DNA of 64,000 bases from Saprospiraceae bacterium (lineage in GTDB: Bacteria > Bacteroidota > Bacteroidia > Chitinophagales > Saprospiraceae): assembly GCA_028280415.1 (NCBI GenBank), contig JANQLV010000030.1, forward strand, positions 42,128 through 106,127, written 5' to 3'. Of the stretch, positions 27,341-35,042 are shown one piece after another. A model generated the notes under the pieces. The model ran no database searches. It was given only the letters and a program-made list of their open reading frames with translations, and was not told the origin of the DNA. The translations under genes were made by a program, and so were the position numbers. The first letter of the stretch is position 1. Each line of letters begins with the position of its first letter.

Positions 27341-30300
27341 CTATTCAAACATAAGCAGTTTTGTACTCGTTAGGCTTCCGTCTTCAAGTCTGAAGATAAT
27401 AAAATAAACACCAGATGATAAGGGCTTGGAGAAATGATGCGAAAATATTTTCTGGTCATTTTCTGGCATAATGGTTTCCATTTTTTGCCCCTGCAAATCT
27501 CTAATTTCAATACTCTGAATATTTTGATTTAAATTAGATGCATCAAAATTCAAAGCATTGCTTACTGACAAAGGATTAGGAAATATCCGCAAATATCCAG
27601 ATGATGTTTCGATCATAGTCGAAGCCTCTTCAATGCCACCATCTAATCCTACTTCCCGAATAATTCGGACGATAATCAAGCCATCACAATAGCGTCCAAA
27701 TAATATCCAGGTGCAATTACCCCAGTTGATCTCAAAATGGTAAGGTAAGTCAACAATTTCACCATCATCTCCATAACAATCTAATGTTGAAGGAATGGTT
27801 ATTTCAATCCCATTACAATCAACACCTCCCGAAACCTCTCCATCCTGGTTTACAAAAAAAGGTGCACATTTAATAGTTTGTACATTAACCATCTCCATAG
27901 TCCCGTTAATATGATCGGTTACACTGACAATTTCTCCAAAAGGAATATTTAGCGATACCATCATCTCATTGCCGTAGACCAACTGAATTTCCGGTTCTGC
28001 TTCTACACAAGGTTCTTCCAGGTTACAACCTTCCGGAAAGCTAAATCCTTGTGTAATTGTACAACAACCCGCTTCGGTTTCGAATACCAGTGTAACAATC
28101 CCAAATCCATCGCAATCAAAGTTTTCAAAGACCATATAACCGCAAACTTCATACATTCCATCAAGCCCGACCGGTGTAATTTCAAGATCCAGCAACTCTA
28201 CTTGACAACTAGCTTCATTGGACTCAGGAAATACCTCTAAGACGGGTACATCGCTGGCTATTTCAATACAAAATTCACGTGCCGGATTTCCATTTACTAT
28301 AATACATTCTGCACCCGATGACCAATCAACTACTTCCAAAAAATCACAACCTGTATCACAACAGCGAATTTGATCTGTTTCTATCAAAACAATATTATTA
28401 CAACCAACCAGTTCCATATTAAATGCAAAAGGTTCGCCAGCACAAGTACAGTGATTACTCTCAAAATAAATTACCACCTCTAATCTATTCTGATGATTTA
28501 TTACTTCGTGACCAATGACATTATAATCATTATTAGCAGAAAAAACATAGCCTATGACATCAGGATTGATCGGTGCATTTAAAATAACACTCAAGGAAGC
28601 CATTTCACCATCAACCACACATTCCGGTACATTCACTAATTCCCAATCAGGGGCACAACAATCCACTACTTCAAATTCAACATAAGTCGGCGACCAGGTG
28701 ATACATTCAGCCTTATTAGAAGATGCTACCTGAAGACGATACTCATAACCCGGAACAAAATACTCCTCTGGATTGAAATTAGAATTCGGTGGGAAGTATT
28801 CCTGTAAATCTGCAGCAAATCCATTCAGGCTCTCTCCTACCCATCCACTAGTTCCAAATTTTCTATAATCAGTAAATGAACCGGGGGAATTTATATGTCG
28901 ACGTTGGATAGAAACGAAATGGTTGGCACTCAAAGGATCTGTCCCATGATAATAAATCGGAGCACCATAACAAAATGTCGATTGAGCAGTATTCGAATCA
29001 TCGGGGTCAGTATTAAGTATTACCTGTGGATCAGACTGGGTAGAAAAATAAATATCATTATCAAGTCCGAATTCGTACTCATTCCCTAAAATTACATCTC
29101 CATTGGAAAGCGTCAGGAATGGATAAAGATCATACCAAACGCCCATTTCCAGCCCCATAGCTACCATATTCGACCTGGAATTACTATAACCCCAGGTACC
29201 ATCAGGATTGACGGTTATTGGAAGAGAAATACCAGTTGCTACCCCGGTTTCCCAAAATTGAACTTCCAACGAAACGATTGATAGTGGAGAACAAACCAGA
29301 TAAGTTCCACTAAGGGTAAATTTATCCAAAACGCATTCATTGGGATATGCTCCGGTAACCGCCGCCGTACTTCCCGAACCGCTAAAGCCCTGAACACAGG
29401 TCGCAACTTCTCCGGTAGGATCCGTCACTGTATAGGTACGAATAAAAGGATCCCCGGGAGTAGCTGTTCCAAGCTCTGAAATTGATATATCAACGGGCCA
29501 TGCACAGGAGGATTCAATAATAACCAAATTTGTATTTGCCGGAGTCACCTCATCTGGACAGGTAATAAATTGCCAGGGCATATTGCTACAATCCAGTTCA
29601 AGGGCACAGGAAGCACAATCACTATTTAAGCAAACTGCATTAGCTACTCTATTACGCATCACAGTTGATACCTGGCTATTAAAAACTAACTCTACTCCAA
29701 CATCCTCCATCAGGTGGCAATAACTCATGATGGTCCCTTTATCCTCGTTTTGAGGTAATATAGGATTAGCTGGGTCAAAACAAGGCCATCCTTCTGCTTC
29801 GGTAAATTCATCTATCGTACCATCCATATCATCATCAATACCATTGGTAGTCGCCCATACATTCCCGCAATCATCTATCTGAGTACCATTCGTATTCCAG
29901 GCACAAGCATGTGTATGACGAGCACCTAGCTGGTGTCCTAACTCATGAGCAACAACATTGACATTCCAGGAATAAGTAGGTACTCCGACAACTTCTGAAT
30001 TCTCGACCAGGCTCACAGCTAGTCTATCATCAACATTACTTTTGCATAGACCATTTAACCGGGCAGCTCCTCCTCTTCCCGTTATAGCCAACAAATGTCC
30101 TAAATCACCTTCTATCTCATCAATATTCGCTTGAAATTGATCCAGATAATCAAATGAGGTAGGGCCAATATAAGGGTCAGGAACCTCCCAGACTAAGACT
30201 TCCGAAACAACGAGATTAATACCTTCAGCTGCAAAAAGAGTAAAAGCTTCATGGAAGAGATCCATAGCAAAACCAGTGGCGTTGTCAACACCTTGAGCAT

Positions 30301-30949
30301 TAGTAACAATGTGATCATCCACTTCAACATAAATTCTTACACAGTCACCAGCGTCTCTACTATTTGTATTATTCTCCAACATTTCACGTGGATAAATATA
30401 GTCATCATCTTCTACTCCACATTCAAAACTAAAAGCATGGTTTAGGTCGCGATCAAGGTAAACAATGTGTTCCTTCTCAGAATTTTCCAGTTTACCCAAA
30501 TTGTAGTTTCCTCTCGGAGTGACAATCAATCCGCTAATGTAATCATCGTGTACGCTGACTGCTACTACGGATTCCCCTACTCCCTCTATTACTCCACGAT
30601 AATGCAAACCAAGATCGAGATCCAATGCCTTATCCGGATCCAGACTACTGACAACTTTAAACCCATCGGCAAAAAGATTTGCCTTTTCCAGTTTTAGATG
30701 GACTTGTTCACCATTCAGACCGATTGGCAAATCCATCTCAAAAGTCCGAGGTGCTTTACTAAGAAAAGTTTTAACCCGATCAGCATCAAACTTCAGGATC
30801 ACTCCAGCCTTTACATCCTTTGCGTAATCTTCTGTGGCAGATTTAACTGTCGATTCAAAAAATGAGACTTTTTCCACAGCCTGCTGGGAAAAAGCGATGT
30901 TTGCCCCAATTAAAAATAAGACCAAACATCCATAAAAGATTTTTTTCAT
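27341..30949 (-). CDS. Secreted metzincin protease, reprolysin (M12B)-like, with T9SS sorting domain
   Basis: A 1202-residue zinc protease. A signal peptide (MKKIFYGCLVLFLIGANIAF) is followed by a propeptide-like domain to about residue 180. The catalytic domain (about 200-450) has HELGHQLGARH (335-345), with the following HTHACAWN and a Met-turn candidate in GTIMSYCH. A HYR-like segment (about 475-540, LDCSNMPWQFITCPDEV) and several Cys-rich modules with CCAPDW/CCDTGC motifs follow. The last 80 residues are a type A T9SS domain (IFPNPLSVSNALNF ... SSGVYFIIFRL). It is transcribed towards the 24892 gene and carries copy 4 of the structured leader. Likely exported and surface-attached or released; substrate unknown. 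Confidence 0.87.
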   Translation of the reverse strand: MKKIFYGCLVLFLIGANIAFSQQAVEKVSFFESTVKSATEDYAKDVKAGVILKFDADRVKTFLSKAPRTFEMDLPIGLNGEQVHLKLEKANLFADGFKVVSSLDPDKALDLDLGLHYRGVIEGVGESVVAVSVHDDYISGLIVTPRGNYNLGKLENSEKEHIVYLDRDLNHAFSFECGVEDDDYIYPREMLENNTNSRDAGDCVRIYVEVDDHIVTNAQGVDNATGFAMDLFHEAFTLFAAEGINLVVSEVLVWEVPDPYIGPTSFDYLDQFQANIDEIEGDLGHLLAITGRGGAARLNGLCKSNVDDRLAVSLVENSEVVGVPTYSWNVNVVAHELGHQLGARHTHACAWNTNGTQIDDCGNVWATTNGIDDDMDGTIDEFTEAEGWPCFDPANPILPQNEDKGTIMSYCHLMEDVGVELVFNSQVSTVMRNRVANAVCLNSDCASCALELDCSNMPWQFITCPDEVTPANTNLVIIESSCAWPVDISISELGTATPGDPFIRTYTVTDPTGEVATCVQGFSGSGSTAAVTGAYPNECVLDKFTLSGTYLVCSPLSIVSLEVQFWETGVATGISLPITVNPDGTWGYSNSRSNMVAMGLEMGVWYDLYPFLTLSNGDVILGNEYEFGLDNDIYFSTQSDPQVILNTDPDDSNTAQSTFCYGAPIYYHGTDPLSANHFVSIQRRHINSPGSFTDYRKFGTSGWVGESLNGFAADLQEYFPPNSNFNPEEYFVPGYEYRLQVASSNKAECITWSPTYVEFEVVDCCAPDWELVNVPECVVDGEMASLSVILNAPINPDVIGYVFSANNDYNVIGHEVINHQNRLEVVIYFESNHCTCAGEPFAFNMELVGCNNIVLIETDQIRCCDTGCDFLEVVDWSSGAECIIVNGNPAREFCIEIASDVPVLEVFPESNEASCQVELLDLEITPVGLDGMYEVCGYMVFENFDCDGFGIVTLVFETEAGCCTITQGFSFPEGCNLEEPCVEAEPEIQLVYGNEMMVSLNIPFGEIVSVTDHINGTMEMVNVQTIKCAPFFVNQDGEVSGGVDCNGIEITIPSTLDCYGDDGEIVDLPYHFEINWGNCTWILFGRYCDGLIIVRIIREVGLDGGIEEASTMIETSSGYLRIFPNPLSVSNALNFDASNLNQNIQSIEIRDLQGQKMETIMPENDQKIFSHHFSKPLSSGVYFIIFRLEDGSLTSTKLLMFE

Positions 30950-30971
30950 AACTAATAATGATTAATGTTTT

Positions 30972-31138
30972 ACGCCTACTCTTTACAGGATTTTCAGCAT
31001 TCTCCTTTGGTCCTAAAAAAATAAGCCACAAGAATTTACAGCTGCTCCACATTGATTATCCCTGGTTTAAATCAGGTAATAACAATGGAGTAGCAGGCCA
31101 TCTTTGTGATAGCTATACTTTTTTAAAATTGTCAGTAT
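30972..31138 (-). promoter_or_regulatory. Structured leader RNA, copy 4
   Basis: On the minus strand: 5' arm ATACTGACAAT (31138-31128), with a partner ATTGTTAT (31086-31079) that pairs with one mismatch and a G-U. A terminator-like hairpin AGCTGTAA/TTGTGGCT (31043-31024) is followed by a T-rich run. The compact element follows: AGGA (31006-31003), 12-nt loop GAATGCTGAAAA, TCCT (30990-30987), GTAAAGAGTAGG. Loop ATGCT can pair with GGCGT (30976-30972). It ends 22 nt before the metzincin start. No TTACC motif was found upstream. Confidence 0.6.
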
Positions 31139-31218
31139 TGAATGCCTGGATTTTTAAGAATCCAGAAAGAAAAGATTATTGCTTGTTACAGATTTATAAT
31201 ATCGGAAGCCTGAAATAT

Positions 31219-31980
31219 TTATTTGTTGAGCTTTTCCATTAGCTCCACTGCTTCCTTATGATGATCCGCACTTTTATCTTCTAGTAAAGATTGCAGGGTC
31301 ACACCTGCTTTTTCCGGATCACCGGATTTTAAATATGCCAAAGCCCTATACCAGTGTACTTCATCTTTAAAATTAAAATCACCATTATTCGTAATCTGTT
31401 CAAAGTAACGAAGTGCTTCCCCGGTTTTATTTAATTCCAACGCACTTATTCCGGCAGCCAATAACCAGTCAGAAGGTTGATTTACAAGGCTATCCAGGTG
31501 TCCTTGTATAAGTGGCAATGCTTCCGTATATTTTTGTTCATTATATAGTTCTTGTAGTCTAAAAAGTGCTTCTTTTGAATCAGAGCGTCGAATATCAGTG
31601 AGCAGATAGGGTTCAAAATATGCCAAATACAATTGTTCAGGAGAGCTTGCTTGCTTTTTATTTGCATTCATCCACCACCAGGCCAAACCCGCCAAAAACG
31701 TAATGATCAGCACCACCGCAATTAAAGAGAGCAAGGAATTCTTGTTTTTCGCTTTTACAGGTGTGGATGTAACTTCCTGATGAATATTTTTCAACGTTTC
31801 TTTTAAATCTTTCCTTCCAAATGCCTCAATTCCTTCTTGCATCTCCTTACGAAGAGCGACCAGTTTAGCAAATGCTTCATCCCCCTCCAGCCGCTTTCGA
31901 AATTGCTGTTCTGAACCTTTGTCTAAACGTCCCAATAAATAGTCATCTATCCATTGATCGATATCTCTTTCTTTACTCAT
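31219..31980 (-). CDS. Anti-sigma-like single-pass membrane protein with periplasmic TPR-like tail (module B)
   Basis: A 253-residue paralogue of the protein at 10195. The cytoplasmic part (1-80) contains DQWIDDYLLGRLDKGSEQQF; one membrane helix spans about 83-103 and ends in LAWWWMN. The periplasmic part has TPR-like pairs (LLAAGISALELNKTGEALRY, WYRALAYLKSGDPEKAGVTL). It starts 16 nt after the ECF sigma stop, so the two form an operon. No zinc ligands are seen. Expected role: holding the sigma factor at the membrane until a periplasmic signal arrives (inference from gene order and topology). Confidence 0.75.
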   Translation of the reverse strand: MSKERDIDQWIDDYLLGRLDKGSEQQFRKRLEGDEAFAKLVALRKEMQEGIEAFGRKDLKETLKNIHQEVTSTPVKAKNKNSLLSLIAVVLIITFLAGLAWWWMNANKKQASSPEQLYLAYFEPYLLTDIRRSDSKEALFRLQELYNEQKYTEALPLIQGHLDSLVNQPSDWLLAAGISALELNKTGEALRYFEQITNNGDFNFKDEVHWYRALAYLKSGDPEKAGVTLQSLLEDKSADHHKEAVELMEKLNK

Positions 31981-31996
31981 TTCCTGCTAGTTTGGA

Positions 31997-32578
31997 TTAT
32001 TTTAAAATGTCTTTAAGCCTTGGCGAATCCAAAATCATAGCTCTTAATTTTTGCATACACTTTGCCTTTTTATTTTTCGCCACCTGTTCACTGGCAAAGT
32101 TCATTTGCTCTGCAATCTCTTTCATACGTAAGCGATCGAAGTAATACAATGTCAATACCTTCTGACAGTCAGAGCCTAACTTTTCTATCAATTGCATAAT
32201 AACTTTCTGGCGCTCTTTGGTATTAATTACATCCAAACTTTCCGGCTCAATTGCAATTGTCGATATTTCATCATTAATAGTAGTCTGTTTTTTATGGTTT
32301 CTCAGTCGATTCAGCCATAAATTTTTACAAATCGAATAAATAAAAGTACGAATCGTGCAGTTCAGGGTAAAATTTCCAGTTTTTGCTTTTTCATAAAAAA
32401 CAATTAGTGCATCCTGAAAGATATCCGCTGCATCAGCCGATGTTCCATTATTTTTGGAGATGAAATTGGCTATAAATGAAAAATGCTGTGTATAAAGCAC
32501 TTTAAGCATTTGATTTCGCCGGTTTTTATCCTCCGAAGTCAGGCCTGATAATATCTGCTCATCTGAAAATTGATCCAT
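31997..32578 (-). CDS. ECF RNA polymerase sigma factor (module B)
   Basis: A 193-residue ECF sigma factor with region 2 in SADAADIFQDALIVFYEK and FIYSICKNLWLNRLR, and region 4 in FDRLRMKEIAEQMNFASEQV and KNKKAKCMQKLRAM. It is paralogous to the factor at 10954, with the same gene order and a divergent cargo gene at 32853. A motif resembling the proposed target promoter (TTACC-N15-TTATTTA) lies directly upstream, suggesting autoregulation. Confidence 0.9.
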   Translation of the reverse strand: MDQFSDEQILSGLTSEDKNRRNQMLKVLYTQHFSFIANFISKNNGTSADAADIFQDALIVFYEKAKTGNFTLNCTIRTFIYSICKNLWLNRLRNHKKQTTINDEISTIAIEPESLDVINTKERQKVIMQLIEKLGSDCQKVLTLYYFDRLRMKEIAEQMNFASEQVAKNKKAKCMQKLRAMILDSPRLKDILK

Positions 32579-32593
32579 AGAGGCTCTCTATAA

Positions 32594-32620
32594 TAAATAA
32601 AGAAAGTTTTGTAAAGGTAA
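32594..32620 (-). promoter_or_regulatory. Possible self-regulatory promoter of the module B sigma gene
   Basis: On the minus strand TTACC (32620-32616) and, after 15 nt, TTATTTA (32600-32594). The first box and spacing match the forward motifs; the second box matches in five of seven positions. It lies 15 nt before the sigma start codon. Confidence 0.35.
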
Positions 32621-32662
32621 CTTATTTAAGAAAAAAAATTTGCGAAAGTTTAAGAATGGCTG

Positions 32663-32689
32663 TTACCTTTCTTATTTTCAGTTTATAAA
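32663..32689 (+). promoter_or_regulatory. ECF-type promoter-like motif (TTACC-N15-TTATAAA)
   Basis: TTACC at 32663-32667 and TTATAAA at 32683-32689, about 165 nt before the cargo gene at 32853. The leader also contains a GC-rich hairpin GCACACC/GGTGTGC at about 32782-32807. Confidence 0.55.
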
Positions 32690-32852
32690 GGTGTAAGAAA
32701 GCCTGAATAGAAAATAAATTTATTTGTCCCGCACACAAGATCACCGATCGTTTTGACGATCATTTTCTATTCATTCTTTCTGGCACACCTTCCAACCGGA
32801 GGGTGTGCGCTTGGGTAATTAATTATTTCACTGACACAAAAAAGAATGAATT

Positions 32853-33989
32853 ATGAAAATTTTTCTAAGTAAAAGCTTCCTTCCCTTTTTTCTCGTAATC
32901 TTTACAATCGTTTTATCATTTGGACAAAAAAAAGGCAATGCCCCTATTCTTACTTTAGGCACAGCCACAGTAGATGGCGATGGCGGAGGTGACCTAATAA
33001 TCAGGTATGACCTTGTTGGTTGTGAGATGAATGTAATATTCAGAGTTCGCCTTTCAAATTTGCACGCCTTCGAACCAGAGGATATAATAATTGACGATAC
33101 TCTTTTAGTAGATTATTTCCCCGAAGGTACTAATCATCCGGATATGTATATTGAATATTACGTAGCGGATGGGCCGGTTGAAAGAGTGCTATTAACTGAA
33201 TTTCAATTGAATGAAGATAATGGTCTTTACGAAGTTTTAATTGAATCATACACCGTTAATTTACTTGACGAATGTTTCCTTCTATCCGCAGATGAAGAAT
33301 TTTTTACCCTGGATTACGCAGCAAGACTAGTTACTCCCCGTGATGATGGATTTGGAAATATTACCTATGCACCCTATCCGGTATGTGATTTTATAGGACA
33401 AGGTGATATTTTTGCCTACTTAAACTCTTCTTTTATTACAGGGTCAACAAACGCTATGAATAATATTTCAAATATTAGTGATATCAAACAACCTAAGAAT
33501 AGACCAACAGGTAGTTCTACAAGCCGAACGGGAGATGATGGTGGTATAGATTGCACGGAAGGCTTGCCCTCCCCCTGGATTTTAAACATTTATTGCGATG
33601 GTTGTATAGCATCTGAGCTACCAACTCAAGAGACACCCAACACAGATGAAGGAGGTAATGAAGGCAGTGGTCTGACTAGTCCTGGGACAGATTTACCAGC
33701 AGGAGATTTCAGAAATACAATAACTGAACTCGAACAGTTTTCATCAAAGACTTTTGTATATCCAAACCCATTCAATAATAACCTGGATATCCAATGGAGA
33801 GGAAGCGATGACTTAATAAATATAGAGTTATATGATGTTAATGGGAAGCTAATAAATAGTTTTGAAAAAAATCAACTAGGCAATGAAACAACTTTAAGCA
33901 TTAATACAAATACTCTTGCAAAAGGTCTTTATTTTTTAAAGATAAAATCTACCAACACTACGGAAATGATCAAGATATTAAAACAATAA
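32853..33989 (+). CDS. T9SS-secreted cargo protein of the sigma-CHAT module B
   Basis: A 378-residue secreted protein, homologue of the cargo at 12225. The signal peptide ends near LSFGQ. The central domain shares NLHAFEPED and PYPVCDFIGQGDIFAYL with its counterpart and has conserved cysteines. A low-complexity Gly/Thr/Pro linker (about 265-290) precedes the type A T9SS domain (VYPNPFNNNLDIQW ... AKGLYFLKIKS). Function is unknown, but the pairing of this cargo family with an ECF sigma, an anti-sigma and a TPR-CHAT protein in both modules argues for a functional link. A strong terminator follows, so the CHAT gene of this module may need its own promoter. Confidence 0.8.
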   Translation: MKIFLSKSFLPFFLVIFTIVLSFGQKKGNAPILTLGTATVDGDGGGDLIIRYDLVGCEMNVIFRVRLSNLHAFEPEDIIIDDTLLVDYFPEGTNHPDMYIEYYVADGPVERVLLTEFQLNEDNGLYEVLIESYTVNLLDECFLLSADEEFFTLDYAARLVTPRDDGFGNITYAPYPVCDFIGQGDIFAYLNSSFITGSTNAMNNISNISDIKQPKNRPTGSSTSRTGDDGGIDCTEGLPSPWILNIYCDGCIASELPTQETPNTDEGGNEGSGLTSPGTDLPAGDFRNTITELEQFSSKTFVYPNPFNNNLDIQWRGSDDLINIELYDVNGKLINSFEKNQLGNETTLSINTNTLAKGLYFLKIKSTNTTEMIKILKQ

Positions 33990-34009
33990 AGTATTGGTTC
34001 TAATAATAG

Positions 34010-34051
34010 TTATCCTGTATTTCCTATAAATACAGGATAATTATTTTTTTT
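34010..34051 (+). terminator. Rho-independent terminator
   Basis: TTATCCTGTATTT (34010-34022) pairs with AAATACAGGATAA (34028-34040), 13 perfect base pairs, followed by a T-rich tract. Confidence 0.92.
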
Positions 34052-34267
34052 ATGTCCTTATCTAAAAGTTGGCGGCACCAGGTTTGAATCGTCCTAAAAA
34101 TTCGTTAGAGAATTAGTATATTCAATAATCGGAGAAGCATTGAAGTTTAAAGCCTAAATCAACCACTATATTAACGCTAAATTTGTAATATATTTACTAA
34201 ACCATAAGCTACTCAAAGTCGAAAACACATTTAAAAATTCATTATCTACCATGAAAATGTATGCTCA

Positions 34268-34915
34268 ATGAATTATAAATACAACATCTTCATCATTAAT
34301 ATCTTTCTTGTGATTATTAACGTGAACTTAAGTACACAAAAGGAGATGGGATTTAAGGTGGCAATTGGATACTCAATCATAGAAGATGATCCTGAACCAG
34401 GTTCAGATTTCTATACAGAAAAAATAGCTCCATCTTTTAATATTGGATATGTTTCAAATATAAATATTACAAAAAAACTAATCATAGGAAGTTCCTTTGA
34501 ACTCAATTCGATTTTGTCAAAAGAAACATACTATCCCAATGTTGAAGTTAATAGATATATTCATTATTTAAGTTTACCATTAACCATAGAGTTAAACCTC
34601 TCGAATTTTCAAATAGGAATTGGTATACGAAATTCGTTGAGGCTATTAGAAGGTGGAAGGAATCAACAAATAGAAGTAATTAATGGTGAGGAAGTAAAAA
34701 GGACTACAAAATTAAAAAGTAGTGAATATAGATATCATAATTGGGGACCAATAATAAAACTAGATTATAAAATCGCAAAGAAGGTGAAAGTATCTTGATT
34801 TTATTACAGAGGCTTTGCTAATATTCATTCAAATGAGTCAGTACGCAGTAGAGTAAAAGCTTGGAAAGCAAGGCAAATGGTTTTAGGAATCACGTATTCG
34901 ATTGACAGAAAATGA
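34268..34915 (+). pseudogene. Outer-membrane beta-barrel gene interrupted by an in-frame TGA
   Basis: The first 176 codons encode a signal-peptide-like N terminus and alternating barrel strands (KLIIGSSFELNSIL, YLSLPLTIELNL). The frame stops at TGA 34796-34798, yet the same frame continues for 38 sense codons with a barrel-like ending (FYYRGFANIHSNES ... MVLGITYSIDRK) and a proper TGA at 34913-34915. A single TGG-to-TGA change (giving ...KVSWFYYRG) would explain it; there is no frameshift. It may be a recent nonsense mutation, a sequencing error or readthrough. It sits inside module B between cargo and CHAT genes; module A has no counterpart. Porin-like OmpW/OprF-type barrel, family unnamed. 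Confidence 0.7.
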
Positions 34916-35042
34916 AGGTATGCCACCAAAAAGTGTAGAACGTATATAGTAGTCACTAAACGCACCTGCTTCGTCTACACAGAGCGTTTATATAAACAAG
35001 GGACAAGAAGCATTATTTTTATTTATAACACTGACCGACATT

